IMG/VR virus record: IMGVR_UViG_3300010396_001260
Span: 1-44,011 of that record
Strand: one strand, 5' to 3'
DNA: 44,011 bases
Source of the DNA: a virus
Shown one piece after another: positions 1 to 8,654 of the stretch. The notes below the pieces were generated by a model. It saw nothing but the letters and a program-made list of their open reading frames with translations. It was not told where the DNA came from and did no database searches. The stretch's first letter is position 1, and every line of letters starts with the position of its first letter. A program made the position numbers and the translations under genes.

Positions 1-1989
1 ATTGAGTGCCTCCTCGATATTTTGAGTTTCTGTGTCAGTCACAAGCCGCTGTGTGAGAAGTTTCGCTTCTGTAAGTGGCGCATGACCCTTCATCATCTCT
101 CGGTCCATAGTTTCAAAACGTCGGCGAAAGAATTGTGCGAGCGCGGCTATGTTGGCCTCATTCTCAGCCCATCCATAGAGGCGGGTGTAATAGCTCTTAT
201 CCTTAGGTTCTTGGTGCATGTGCACGACTGCTATCCGGCGGTCTCCTTTGGCAATATTAAGAGCTTTAATTTTGTTTGTGAGCATAAGGATTGAACAATG
301 ATTATCGACTGTCTGTGAATCTTTGCCCATTTGTCTATGTGAAACATGTTTATTCCCAATGATCGGTTTGAGCTGTTCGAAAAAATTGCGATCTTCGCCA
401 AGCTCTTCAATTATGGCAAGCTGTTTTGTTGAATACCAGCCCGTAAATTGCTCTTTTGCAATTTTGTCAGTTGGAGTCGACACATTATTGCCCATCAAGT
501 TCTTCATGACTGACGCAAAGAAACTCCGTCCTAATCCAAATTTTTCTGAATAAATTAAATAGGCATAAGTGGGCGGCGTCTTGCTTAAATACGCATAGGC
601 GAGGTAGTCTAAAAACAATTCACCCAGGTCAGATCCGGTAGTCGTGGTTTGGCCTGCAAATAAAAATTTAATATGTTCCAAAAAGATTGTCGTCGACCCG
701 TTGTCGGCACTTTTGAGCTTCGGATATGCCCAAGTATTCAGGCATTTATCTTCAACTAAAGCCGCATGTGGCATATAGAGCCTTGATGAGACGATGTTAA
801 AATGTTGTCGATTTTCTCGCGCAAGAATTACATCTACGGGATTTTTAGGTTTTATCTTGCCTTGTTTAGAAACTTTGGCAAAATACCGTGAAAATGTTGA
901 TGAGAAAATGCTTTTCGTAATTGGAATGAGTTTTTCATTTTCATGTCTGTAGAATTTATCCTCATCTTCCACAAAATAATAATCTTTGATATCTGCATAA
1001 GCTGTATGTAAGAAAGGATACTCTTCTAACAATTCATCTTTTGATTTAAGCCCATCCGTGGGGGCTTTGAAGGAGTCTTTCTCATCTTTCCGTTGTTGGT
1101 TTCTTGCATATTTACGTGTATTTATATTGAGAGTTGCCCACTCTTCTTCATCACAATGAGAAATCTCATATATTTTTATATGATTCTTGCTAGCAAATTC
1201 TTCAAATTGTTCAAGAGAACTTCCGCGTTCAAGAAGAAAACAACCAAAACGAAAAAGAATGTTTGACGTACCTTCACCTTTACTTTTATTGAGAAAATAA
1301 GTGTAAAAAATACCTTCTTCTATAGTAAAATCGCGATGTAATTCTTCAAAAGCTTGGGGCTTATCTTCTGGCATTTCTTCAAAGACTTCGCCAGTTTCTT
1401 TGTCAAATTCACATTCGACAATTTTATCAATTTCTTCACGGGAGTATTTTAATTTCCCCTCATAAACGGTTTCATAAAATAAGTCGTTTTCGAGTTTCAT
1501 CTTCTTATCTTTTTTCTTCTCTCCTCGCACAAATCCCGCAACTCGTGCAAGTCTATTGGGATTAGTGATTGACGTATCACCACCAAATTTTCTCGCAAGT
1601 TTTAATTGATAAGTTTTAAATTCTTCAGGCGTAAGTTCAAAATCAAGAAAGAAAAATACTTGGAAGGCCTTTCGATCACTACGTTCAAGAACTATAGAAG
1701 CATCTACCCCTTTTACTAAATCTGATTTAATTGAAATCTCATCAACATCTAAAAACAATGTGGTGATTTTCTTAACGCAATCTGCTTTTGAATAAATCTC
1801 GCATTGCTGGGGTACAAAATAAAGATTTTCTTTAGGCTTTAGTTTGATAGTTTTATGTGAATTAGCATCGAGGATTACATTCCTCGCTCCCCGCTCGCCG
1901 ATAATGACGCCAGCGAGAGTTTTTTGTCCTAAATGCTTACAAAATATTTCGAATTGATTGAGGTAATGCGTAGAATCAATAATTTGCAT
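1..1989 (-). CDS. Primase-helicase, RepB-type primase plus SF3/DUF5906-like helicase (partial, runs off left edge)
   Basis: The frame is open from the ATG at 1989 to base 1 (663 codons), so the C-terminus is missing. The N-terminal part looks like a RepB-type archaeo-eukaryotic primase: a metal-binding DVD at residues 81-83 after a hydrophobic strand, an FQVFFFLD strand at 109-116, GGD at 136-138 and RLARVAGF at 146-153. A linker of about 300 residues leads to a helicase-like ATPase with a Walker A-like SEKFGLGRS (481-489), an acidic Walker B strand IIEE (526-529) and a downstream TNKIKALNIAKGDRR segment. The usual Walker A lysine is replaced by Arg488. The protein should unwind DNA and lay down primers at the phage fork, working with the polymerase and SSB genes upstream in the same leftward operon. 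The family call rests on motifs; the exact subfamily is uncertain. Confidence 0.75.
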   Translation of the reverse strand, partial: MQIIDSTHYLNQFEIFCKHLGQKTLAGVIIGERGARNVILDANSHKTIKLKPKENLYFVPQQCEIYSKADCVKKITTLFLDVDEISIKSDLVKGVDASIVLERSDRKAFQVFFFLDFELTPEEFKTYQLKLARKFGGDTSITNPNRLARVAGFVRGEKKKDKKMKLENDLFYETVYEGKLKYSREEIDKIVECEFDKETGEVFEEMPEDKPQAFEELHRDFTIEEGIFYTYFLNKSKGEGTSNILFRFGCFLLERGSSLEQFEEFASKNHIKIYEISHCDEEEWATLNINTRKYARNQQRKDEKDSFKAPTDGLKSKDELLEEYPFLHTAYADIKDYYFVEDEDKFYRHENEKLIPITKSIFSSTFSRYFAKVSKQGKIKPKNPVDVILARENRQHFNIVSSRLYMPHAALVEDKCLNTWAYPKLKSADNGSTTIFLEHIKFLFAGQTTTTGSDLGELFLDYLAYAYLSKTPPTYAYLIYSEKFGLGRSFFASVMKNLMGNNVSTPTDKIAKEQFTGWYSTKQLAIIEELGEDRNFFEQLKPIIGNKHVSHRQMGKDSQTVDNHCSILMLTNKIKALNIAKGDRRIAVVHMHQEPKDKSYYTRLYGWAENEANIAALAQFFRRRFETMDREMMKGHAPLTEAKLLTQRLVTDTETQNIEEALN

Positions 1990-2022
1990 TAAGAAAAACC
2001 TTTTCTCTTGACTATTGAAAAG

Positions 2023-2055
2023 ATCCAATGCAAATTAGTCATGTTTGCATTGGAT
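2023..2055. repeat. Perfect 12-bp inverted repeat in leader of the primase gene
   Basis: ATCCAATGCAAA (2023-2034) and its exact complement (2044-2055) flank a 9-base loop. The repeat lies 34 bases upstream of the primase start, in the 150-base gap between polymerase and primase. As RNA on the minus strand it forms a hairpin without a U-run, so it is more likely a regulatory or protein-binding hairpin or RNA-processing site than a terminator. TTGCATT recurs across the primase start codon. Confidence 0.55.
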
Positions 2056-2111
2056 TGGTTAACTGCGATGTTCTAAATAAGCTTGGCTGATAGTCATTCT
2101 TGCAAAATATG

Positions 2112-2142
2112 CCATCGGTTTTTCGGAACCGGTGGTTTTTTT
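2112..2142 (+). terminator. Intrinsic terminator-like hairpin, plus-strand orientation
   Basis: A 9-bp stem (2112-2120 with 2127-2135, one T-G wobble), a 6-base loop, then seven T on the plus strand. It begins immediately after the polymerase stop codon, but its U-run serves rightward, not leftward, transcription. Read leftward, the same stem has a C-A mismatch and no U-run. It may block antisense transcription into the polymerase gene. Confidence 0.5.
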
Positions 2143-4078
2143 ATTTTCTATAAAACTTAGAAGTGTAGATTTCTGTATCAATTGGAAAGCCTTCGCACCA
2201 CTCATGCCTATTTTCCTTTAAATTTTCGACATGTTTTAAGTTCATATCGAGCGTATCATCATATGTTTCCACTACAATTTCGTCGTGCACGTGGAGTACA
2301 ATTCTACCCTTTTCGAGCTGGCTGTCGAGCAAGAGCATATCATCTGCAAGAAGGTCTCTACAAAACGCCTGGACTAAATTTTCTACAAGCTCACCACCAT
2401 GTACATAAAAATTGCCAACCTTTAATGATTTTCTCGGCCTACCATTATACTCACCTTCTTCCAGTCGCAAATCGTAATAAAATATCGGCCTACCGTTGGG
2501 GAGCTGTAACATGAGGCAGTTTCGATCATTTTTGAGTGCAGGTTTATAAGTCAAAGTCATACCATGAAATAAATCAATTGTTTGTTCTTCTTGGACGTCC
2601 ACTAAAGCAATAAATTCACCAATGAGATAATACCAAAGCTTTGGTATCATTGTATAAGTTGAACGATAAATATCGACGATTTTTTTGGCTTCTTCTTCCG
2701 TGAAGTCTAGATTTGCTTGTTGTTTCGAGGAAACAATGAACTTATTCACACCCATGCCATACCCAAGACCAAGATGGGCAGTTTTACCAACTTGACGCTC
2801 ACGAGATTTTTTAGTGATTTGTTCTTTTGGAATGTCGTATATTTTAGCGGCAATCTCAATGTATGGATCATCTTTTGTAAAGAATTTGAGAAAATGTTTC
2901 CTAGTGTCTTCGCATTTAAAACCTTGTGATTCCATAAATTTCACAGCTAGATAAAATAAAGCTCTATGCTCAATTGATGCGTAATCCATTACGATTAAAG
3001 TAGTTTTATTGCCACAAGAAATCGTGTTTCGGACATAACTTGCGGGGTCATTCTCATCACTCGCGCGAGGAAGATTCTGAGGTTGAAAATCTCGGCCTGC
3101 CCAACGACCCGTGTGAGCTCCGCAGTATTTCAATTGATTATGCAATCGATTATTGACTGAATTATCTAGAATTACTTGGGCTTTTGAAAGGCTGTTTTTA
3201 TTACAAACATTACGCAACTCAAGAAGTCTTTGCACGAGTTCTGGAGCTTTTTCATGCGTTTGTTTTTTATCGTCAAACGAAACCGCGTCATATCCAAATT
3301 TCTCCTTTATATATTTTTTTAAAGCCGCAGTTTGTGTAAGGCTTGGGAGATTAAAATCATCGACTAATTTACAAGCGTCGAGTTGAGCTTTTGCTGTTTG
3401 AGCTTCTGCAACTTTAACAAGTTCTTCAGCAAGTTTTAAATTGACTGGCATACCAGTTCGATTGATTTTTAAGTCCAAACATTGGATTGCATAATCATTA
3501 TTTTTGATTCGGAAAGATTTGGCGAAATCCATTTGGGTAAAGAATAAATCGTTAAGTGTATGGACATCTTGGATACAATACTGAAGCATCTCATTTTCCA
3601 ATGTTTCATCATAATTACGCGTACCATCTTTTTTAGGCATCGAAAGTAATCGAATAAGCTCCTTACCCCGTGTGTCTTTTCTTTGTTCTAATTGATACCA
3701 ATTGGCTGCATCTTTGAGACTCGATGGTTGACCAAAAAAGTCCTGACGTTTTTTAGTACAAATGAATTTAATATGCTCAGGTATTTTAGGAAAATCGTAT
3801 TTTTGTTGAAGGATACGTAGGTAAACTTCTAAATCAAATTCAATGTTGTGACAAACAATGTATTTGGCGTTATTAAATAAACTACCTACATATGCGGCAT
3901 CTATACCACTTCTATTGTTTAATCGTTCAATAGAGAGACCATCTATACAAATTCTATCTTGTCCAATAAGTTTAAATACTCCGCAAATTATATCAGCGTC
4001 TGGATGTGATAAATATTTTCTCACACCGCATTTAATATCAATTGGACTATAAGTTTCAAAGTCTATGAATAGGTACAT
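2141..4078 (-). CDS. DNA polymerase, family A, with 3'-5' proofreading exonuclease
   Basis: This is the replicative polymerase (645 aa). The N-terminal DnaQ-like exonuclease has DFE at 6-8 (Exo I), D82 in HNIEFD (Exo II) and YCIQD at 167-171 (Exo III). The polymerase part shows HTGRWAGRDFQPQNLPR (322-338), motif A DYASIEHR (365-372, a DYSQIELR variant), O-helix RERQVGKTAHLGLGYG (426-441) and motif C HVHDE (596-600). All catalytic acidic residues are present. There is no 5'-3' exonuclease domain, as is usual for phage family A enzymes. It sits in a leftward replication operon 4 bases after the upstream small gene, which suggests coupled translation. Confidence 0.95.
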   Translation of the reverse strand: MYLFIDFETYSPIDIKCGVRKYLSHPDADIICGVFKLIGQDRICIDGLSIERLNNRSGIDAAYVGSLFNNAKYIVCHNIEFDLEVYLRILQQKYDFPKIPEHIKFICTKKRQDFFGQPSSLKDAANWYQLEQRKDTRGKELIRLLSMPKKDGTRNYDETLENEMLQYCIQDVHTLNDLFFTQMDFAKSFRIKNNDYAIQCLDLKINRTGMPVNLKLAEELVKVAEAQTAKAQLDACKLVDDFNLPSLTQTAALKKYIKEKFGYDAVSFDDKKQTHEKAPELVQRLLELRNVCNKNSLSKAQVILDNSVNNRLHNQLKYCGAHTGRWAGRDFQPQNLPRASDENDPASYVRNTISCGNKTTLIVMDYASIEHRALFYLAVKFMESQGFKCEDTRKHFLKFFTKDDPYIEIAAKIYDIPKEQITKKSRERQVGKTAHLGLGYGMGVNKFIVSSKQQANLDFTEEEAKKIVDIYRSTYTMIPKLWYYLIGEFIALVDVQEEQTIDLFHGMTLTYKPALKNDRNCLMLQLPNGRPIFYYDLRLEEGEYNGRPRKSLKVGNFYVHGGELVENLVQAFCRDLLADDMLLLDSQLEKGRIVLHVHDEIVVETYDDTLDMNLKHVENLKENRHEWCEGFPIDTEIYTSKFYRK

Positions 4079-4082
4079 AGTA

Positions 4083-4346
4083 TTATTCCATTTCTTTTTC
4101 TAATATAGTTAATATGTGTTTGTCGATATAATCCCTCAATTCAGCTATTCTAGCTGGGGCTTCATAAGCTCTAGCATTAATTAATAGGTCTCTTTCCAAT
4201 TCCATCATACGACGTTGTAAAATTAATAAGCATGCTCTTACATCAAGCCTCTCTATTGTTCGTTTATTCTTTTCCTCTTGTAATTTTAATGATGCTGTAT
4301 ACGCATTTGCTAAAGGTAAATCAGTTACTATATTTGATTCTTTCAT
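4083..4346 (-). CDS. Small charged helical protein, unknown function
   Basis: An 87-residue protein, rich in Glu, Lys, Arg and Leu, predicted mostly helical, with no family I recognise. I place the start at 4346 rather than the in-frame ATG at 4358, because a GGAG ribosome site (complement of 4353-4356) lies 6 bases before 4346 and none precedes 4358. It is squeezed between the DUF2815 gene and the polymerase with short gaps on both sides, so it is co-expressed with replication proteins. A role as a replication accessory factor is a guess from position only. Confidence 0.7.
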   Translation of the reverse strand: MKESNIVTDLPLANAYTASLKLQEEKNKRTIERLDVRACLLILQRRMMELERDLLINARAYEAPARIAELRDYIDKHILTILEKEME

Positions 4347-4371
4347 AATTTTCTCCATTAAGAGTTCGCAA

Positions 4372-5154
4372 TTAAGCGAACTCGTCTACATATAAATCAA
4401 CTGCATCTTTCACATCTTTAGGAATTTTAATCCTAGGTTTTTCTTTCGAAACATCATAATAATTACCATCAAAAGAGTCTTTTTTGACGGCATCTCCAAA
4501 CATATTATCGCCAGAGTCTGACTCGCCAAATGAAATCACAGAAGATTTGTAGCTAATCTCTGATGGAGCAATGTATTGAATAGCATTGATATATGGCACG
4601 ATATAAGTATTTGGAGAGACATAAACTAATTTAATATTGAGACGGATTTTACCTATGAAACTTGGCTCAAAGAATTTTTCTTCTACATCTTTTAATTCAT
4701 TTCCAAATTTATCAAATAAACGTGGTTGAAATTTATTTGAACTAGATGCAAAAAAATAACATAAGTCATTGAGATAATCCAAAGCTGGGGAATAATTTTT
4801 TCTTGCATTTTTCTCTAATCTTTCATCAAGCTCTTGTTTTTCCGCAATGACTTCTTTACCCACCTTGAAAAAGTCTCGCACGATATATTGAGGCTTAGTA
4901 CTCATTTTAGCAAAAGCGGGGTGAATTTGAGTTGTGCCATTACAGAGTTTAGCTGTGGCTTCTGCAAGTTCTTTGCGGAAATTCTCACATTTGTCAGTCT
5001 TTAAGAGGCAACGGATACTGTACTTAGATTCGCCCTGAGGCTTGCCATCTCGCATAAATCTTTTTGGGGTGATAAGTGCTGCACTATCCATTAAAGTTTT
5101 TAATTCGAGTTCAACAGTTTTTTTAGTTTCGTTATAAACAATAGAATAAGACAT
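4372..5154 (-). CDS. DUF2815-like single-stranded DNA-binding protein
   Basis: A 260-residue protein resembling the DUF2815 family of phage ssDNA-binding proteins (OB-fold, T7 gp2.5-like). The N-terminal stretch with ITPKRF, then GESKYSIRCLLKTDK (about 42-56), fits the family's start, where a KYSVSLLIPK-like strand is typical. The middle segment with Phe-Ile-Gly-Lys-Ile-Arg and the NAIQYIAPSE segment match the core. The C-terminus is acidic (ends VDEFA), as in SSBs that recruit partners by an acidic tail. It is longer than the usual 170-200 residues. A GGAG site precedes the start. Its neighbours are the DUF2800 nuclease and the polymerase, the usual company of DUF2815 proteins. Confidence 0.7.
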   Translation of the reverse strand: MSYSIVYNETKKTVELELKTLMDSAALITPKRFMRDGKPQGESKYSIRCLLKTDKCENFRKELAEATAKLCNGTTQIHPAFAKMSTKPQYIVRDFFKVGKEVIAEKQELDERLEKNARKNYSPALDYLNDLCYFFASSSNKFQPRLFDKFGNELKDVEEKFFEPSFIGKIRLNIKLVYVSPNTYIVPYINAIQYIAPSEISYKSSVISFGESDSGDNMFGDAVKKDSFDGNYYDVSKEKPRIKIPKDVKDAVDLYVDEFA

Positions 5155-5203
5155 AAATAATTCTCCAAATAGTTAAAAAATAAAACAAAGTTAATAAAAA
5201 TAA

Positions 5204-6286
5204 TCAAAACAAATCATCCGTTATCTGTTTTTTCCCATATCCCTCCTTTTCTTTCACTTTTAAAGATTTTGCTTTCTCACGAGACTCAATTAAATCTTCT
5301 GGTATATCTGCAAAAAGGCCCTTTACTTGAGACACAGATTTAAGTTTCAGGTCAATAAAATAATCTTCTGTACGCCCTGAAGCTTTTGCTAATGCAGATA
5401 AAATCTCATTCTCTGTGAAATTCTTAGACCAACTTTTCATCGAACCATTAGACTTTAATTCACAAAAATCTAACATAGCCCCATTCGCTAACTCTTTTTT
5501 AAAATAATCTTCCGCATCTTCCAAAGCATATTCAATTATTTTTTTAGATTGTAAGAGTTTTTTACGGTATTCATACTTTTGAAGGTGAGTTAATTTTTTA
5601 TTTAAATTAGTCTCAATAAGTTGTTGTCCTTCTTCAACGTATAGATTAATTTCATGGCAATTTGGTCGATGTTGACACCATTTGCAACCAGTTTCTGAAG
5701 GTTTATAAACAGGCGTATGGCCTATTGCAGATATGACAATTTCAGTAAGTTGAAATAAAAATTGATTAACTTCTTCGCTTGTTACTTTAACAATATCTAA
5801 AATATCATCTTGCCAGATACCTACATGATAATTAAATTGTACTCCTAAAGTTCGTTGTGATTCTAACAAGAGAGCATATGCAAGCAATTGCACATTATCT
5901 TTTGCTAAAACTTTCTGATATCCAAATTTATAGTCAATAATAAATATATCAACAGAGCCTACGTTTGTTTGAGAATAATAAACAAAATCAGGAGTACCGA
6001 CGAGTTCAAATTCAGGAAATTTGTATCTTATTTTTTCTTCTAATACGACACAATGCGCAAAAAATGGAAGTTGAGTATATACTCTTAGAGCTGTTATTAA
6101 ACTTTTCGCCGCTTCACTTTTATTATATCCCTCAGGTTTCTCAAAGGCTTCTTGCATTTCTTTATGCTTAAGTGTGCCATCTTCACTATATTTCGTAATT
6201 TTTTTCTCAGCATAACCTTGCTCATGCAGCATTGCTGCGGGACAAATAAAATATCGATACAAATTTGATGCGCTAAGTTTTAACAT
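5204..6286 (-). CDS. DUF2800-type RecB/Cas4-like PD-(D/E)XK nuclease
   Basis: A 360-residue exonuclease-type protein with the complete RecB-family motif set: H41 (after DGTLK), D100 in GTPD, D118 and K120 in IDYK, and Q133/Y137 in QLLAY. Four cysteines lie as in the iron-sulphur nucleases Cas4/AddB: C15 near the N-terminus and C201, C204, C210 in CKWCQHRPNC. I infer a 4Fe-4S cluster. Such proteins process DNA ends during phage recombination and replication. The start overlaps the end of the VRR-NUC gene by 7 bases, so translation is coupled. The C-terminal ~130 residues are lysine-rich and less recognisable. Confidence 0.85.
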   Translation of the reverse strand: MLKLSASNLYRYFICPAAMLHEQGYAEKKITKYSEDGTLKHKEMQEAFEKPEGYNKSEAAKSLITALRVYTQLPFFAHCVVLEEKIRYKFPEFELVGTPDFVYYSQTNVGSVDIFIIDYKFGYQKVLAKDNVQLLAYALLLESQRTLGVQFNYHVGIWQDDILDIVKVTSEEVNQFLFQLTEIVISAIGHTPVYKPSETGCKWCQHRPNCHEINLYVEEGQQLIETNLNKKLTHLQKYEYRKKLLQSKKIIEYALEDAEDYFKKELANGAMLDFCELKSNGSMKSWSKNFTENEILSALAKASGRTEDYFIDLKLKSVSQVKGLFADIPEDLIESREKAKSLKVKEKEGYGKKQITDDLF

Positions 6287-6666
6287 AATCCCGCCTTCAT
6301 ATTATTAATTATTTCAGTCTCTAGTCCCCATGCCATTGCAAACAAATTCTTAAATTCTTCGAATTTTTTTGGGGGTACTACACTCACCATTACACCTGAT
6401 TGTTTTAATCGAGCATGGCAAGCTTTCTGATACCGGTTTGTTTTACCCACATTAGACTTCAACTCAAAAGCATAAGTTCCACGGTTTGTATAGAAAAACA
6501 CATCGGGAAGGTATTTTTTCTTTACATAGTAACTAGTTCCTGTGTATGAGATTTCATGCACGAACCCACATTGAAGACTCTCTAACCACTTACAGAAAAT
6601 CTCTTGGAATTTTGCTTCAGGCTTTTTATTCACTCGCATTATTTTTGCGGCTTCGGTTCTTGCCAT
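6280..6666 (-). CDS. VRR-NUC-type PD-(D/E)XK nuclease
   Basis: A 128-residue single-domain nuclease. It shows an early Glu (E17/E22), PD at 54-55 after Tyr-Leu, a catalytic ELK at 68-70 and Q80 in RYQKAC, the order seen in VRR-NUC / Holliday-junction-type phage nucleases. The active site looks intact. It would cleave structured DNA such as branched recombination intermediates. An AGGAGA site 5-6 bases before the ATG at 6666 fixes the start. It is the first gene after an internal leftward promoter and overlaps the DUF2800 gene, so the two nucleases are probably made together. Confidence 0.8.
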   Translation of the reverse strand: MARTEAAKIMRVNKKPEAKFQEIFCKWLESLQCGFVHEISYTGTSYYVKKKYLPDVFFYTNRGTYAFELKSNVGKTNRYQKACHARLKQSGVMVSVVPPKKFEEFKNLFAMAWGLETEIINNMKAGLC

Positions 6667-6694
6667 CTCATTCTCCTAAAAACATTAATGGTTT

Positions 6695-6723
6695 AAATTA
6701 ACATCATCCAATTAAATTGTCAA
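6695..6723 (-). promoter_or_regulatory. Leftward sigma70-type promoter for the nuclease/replication genes
   Basis: On the minus strand TTGACA (6723-6718), a 17-base spacer, then TAATTT (6700-6695). The predicted start near 6688 leaves about 20 bases of leader before the VRR-NUC gene. The 82-base gap between helicase and nuclease genes is otherwise empty and AT-rich. The spacer sequence differs from the three promoters near 9.1-9.8 kb. Confidence 0.6.
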
Positions 6724-6748
6724 ATAAAAATTTAATTAATTTAAATTT

Positions 6749-7975
6749 TTAAAGTTTCTCTAGCTCTGCTTGAATTTCGTCGATAGATTTGTTCTGTTTA
6801 ATTAACTCAAACGCTCGTTCGTCAATGCCTTCACTGACAATATCGATGTACTCAACGACATTGTGTTGCCCAATCCGATGGAACCTGTCTTCACTCTGTG
6901 CTCGCTCAGTGCAAGAAAATGTCCGTGAGTAATAAATAACGTTGCAGCAGTTAGTCAGCGTGACACCTACATTGAGTGATTGCATTGTCGCAATCAGGAT
7001 GCGGAATTTCCCATTTTTGAAATTGGAGAGCATGAGATTTTTTTGACCTTCAGACAATTGACCTGAAAAACATTCGTGAGTAATTTTCTCTTTTTTCAAT
7101 TCACGTGAAATATATTCAAGGCTTTTGATAAATGCGACGTAGATAACGACCTGAGTTTTCGGAGCGAGACAGTCAATGATTTGGCTCAGCGTTTCAAGCT
7201 TTTTTGAGCTTGATTCATATCGCACAATATCAAGCACCGTATCATCGTCTTTGATTTGCACATCAACTGGAAAGCCTTCTTGAAGCTGCATTTTGTGGGA
7301 AACGTGGAGATGCTTGGGGGCTTTTGAGCCTTTGCACATAATCGTTTTGTACGTTTTTGGGGGAAGATCGAGACATTCCATTTTAGTTTTACGTTGAGTG
7401 TATGGCTCTAATATGCGCATGAATTGCTCAACGTTTTTGGGCTTTGGCTTGTCAAACTTATGTTGTTTGTGTTCGACAAATTGGTTGTAGAATGCACGAT
7501 AATTCGCGTATTCGTGTTTGTGATTGAGACAAACGAGATGGGTGTACAAATCAAGAATGCTGCCATTGCCAATGGGTGTACCGGTCAAAAGTACGGCTCT
7601 CTTTGCTCGAATCACGGCATTTGCCACAGCATCGGTGCGTTTTGCTCTTCTATTTTTAATATAATGAGCCTCATCGACGATAAAAAAAGAACATTGTTGG
7701 GTGCTGGTGGCGAGGTTGGAGAATTTCTCATAAGAGAAAACTTTATATTTATTGGGAAACTTAGACCATTTTTTAATCTCTTGAAACCAATTTTGTTGCA
7801 AAAATGCAGGACAAATAACTCGTATTTCATCATAATTCTGTGGGTCAGTTTTTAAACAAAAATCAGCGGCAATGATAGATGTGATTGTTTTTCCTAAACC
7901 TTGTTCATGATAAAGCGCAAATTTTTCATTGCGTATGAGTAGTTTTATGGCTTCTTTTTGATGTTCATAAAGCAT
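6749..7975 (-). CDS. SNF2-family (SF2) DNA helicase/translocase
   Basis: A 408-residue SNF2-type ATPase. Visible motifs: Q-motif region YEHQKEAI (3-10), Walker A EQGLGKT (24-30), Walker B DEAH (101-104), TGTP (131-134), and a C-terminal RecA-like lobe ending in RAQSEDRFHRIGQ (358-370). It is compact, with no extra DNA-binding or chromodomain-like parts, like the SNF2 proteins of phage replication modules with DUF2800 and DUF2815. It probably translocates on double-stranded DNA to remodel forks or recombination intermediates. An AAGGAA site lies 5 bases before the start. Confidence 0.92.
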   Translation of the reverse strand: MLYEHQKEAIKLLIRNEKFALYHEQGLGKTITSIIAADFCLKTDPQNYDEIRVICPAFLQQNWFQEIKKWSKFPNKYKVFSYEKFSNLATSTQQCSFFIVDEAHYIKNRRAKRTDAVANAVIRAKRAVLLTGTPIGNGSILDLYTHLVCLNHKHEYANYRAFYNQFVEHKQHKFDKPKPKNVEQFMRILEPYTQRKTKMECLDLPPKTYKTIMCKGSKAPKHLHVSHKMQLQEGFPVDVQIKDDDTVLDIVRYESSSKKLETLSQIIDCLAPKTQVVIYVAFIKSLEYISRELKKEKITHECFSGQLSEGQKNLMLSNFKNGKFRILIATMQSLNVGVTLTNCCNVIYYSRTFSCTERAQSEDRFHRIGQHNVVEYIDIVSEGIDERAFELIKQNKSIDEIQAELEKL

Positions 7976-8002
7976 AATAGTTCCTTGGTTAAATATGTTA
8001 AT

Positions 8003-8203
8003 TTAGTTACTTTCGTTTAAGAATTCATTAAAATCATCTGTGAAACTCTCTAATTCAAGTTCAATACATCGTTTAGTAACAGGCAATTCACCGTTGAATT
8101 CATTAAGGCAGGCTTCCATAATTGTAAGAGTGAGTTCTTCAAATTTAGGATAGCGCTTGAACATCAACAGCAAATCTTCCATCTCGCCGTTTGTGAGAGT
8201 CAT
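8003..8203 (-). CDS. Small acidic protein, unknown function
   Basis: A 66-residue, strongly acidic, helical protein (many Glu/Asp and Leu; ends FTDDFNEFLNESN). No family recognised. Its start codon overlaps the stop of the upstream membrane protein (ATGA), and a small gap separates it from the SNF2 helicase, so it belongs to the early operon. Acidic small early proteins are often inhibitors of host DNA-binding proteins, but nothing here proves that. Confidence 0.65.
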   Translation of the reverse strand: MTLTNGEMEDLLLMFKRYPKFEELTLTIMEACLNEFNGELPVTKRCIELELESFTDDFNEFLNESN

Positions 8204-8388
8204 GGCTTATACCCCGTTTTCTTTATGACATAATAAAAGCTCAGAGAGTTTAAAATTGAGTATAAAGCAAGAACAATCAAAACTGTATTCTTTATTATTG
8301 GTTGATCGGAGTACAATATAAGTGCAATAATTGCACCATGTATCATTGAAATAAGAAAAAATCGATAGGTTAAGTTGGCGGGATTCAT
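8200..8388 (-). CDS. Small two-helix membrane protein
   Basis: A 62-residue protein with two predicted membrane segments (about residues 8-27 and 34-54) and a basic C-terminal tail. It has ATGA overlaps with genes on both sides (8385-8388 and 8200-8203), which selects this frame over the alternative frame 8207-8395. Early-expressed small membrane proteins in phages often act in superinfection exclusion or on host envelope proteins. The function here is unknown. Confidence 0.65.
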   Translation of the reverse strand: MNPANLTYRFFLISMIHGAIIALILYSDQPIIKNTVLIVLALYSILNSLSFYYVIKKTGYKP

Positions 8389-8654
8389 GCCGCATTCCTC
8401 ATTTTCTGCACAAACTCATGAACTCCTCGCTGTGCACAATGGACTTCGACGTGTGTGTTTTCATTTAACTGAATAACTTTCTTAATGTGGCCAATCATTT
8501 CTTCAAATTCACGTTGATTATAGATTTTACGAAATTGACGGAGCTCAGTGAGAGAGTTATCAAAGACTTTCACGCAATTAGTCAAATCACGGTTTTTACA
8601 TGGGACTAGTCTTACTCTATCAAATACTTTTAGGTTTATTTCTTTACTTATCAT
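8385..8654 (-). CDS. Small protein, unknown function
   Basis: An 89-residue soluble protein of mixed helix/strand character, basic in its N-terminal half, no family recognised. The frame extends upstream to 8720, but I place the start at 8654 because an AGGAAGGAA ribosome site sits about 5-6 bases before it, and the longer form would lie inside the upstream gene. It then overlaps the upstream gene by 11 bases and the membrane protein gene by 4. Confidence 0.65.
   Translation of the reverse strand: MISKEINLKVFDRVRLVPCKNRDLTNCVKVFDNSLTELRQFRKIYNQREFEEMIGHIKKVIQLNENTHVEVHCAQRGVHEFVQKMRNAA

Noticed and set aside
7424-7855. 143-codon rightward frame
   Set aside because: Lies fully inside the SNF2 gene, whose motifs are all in the other strand.
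8207-8395. Alternative minus frame of similar length
   Set aside because: The frame 8200-8388 has exact ATGA links to both neighbours and a cleaner two-helix membrane pattern.
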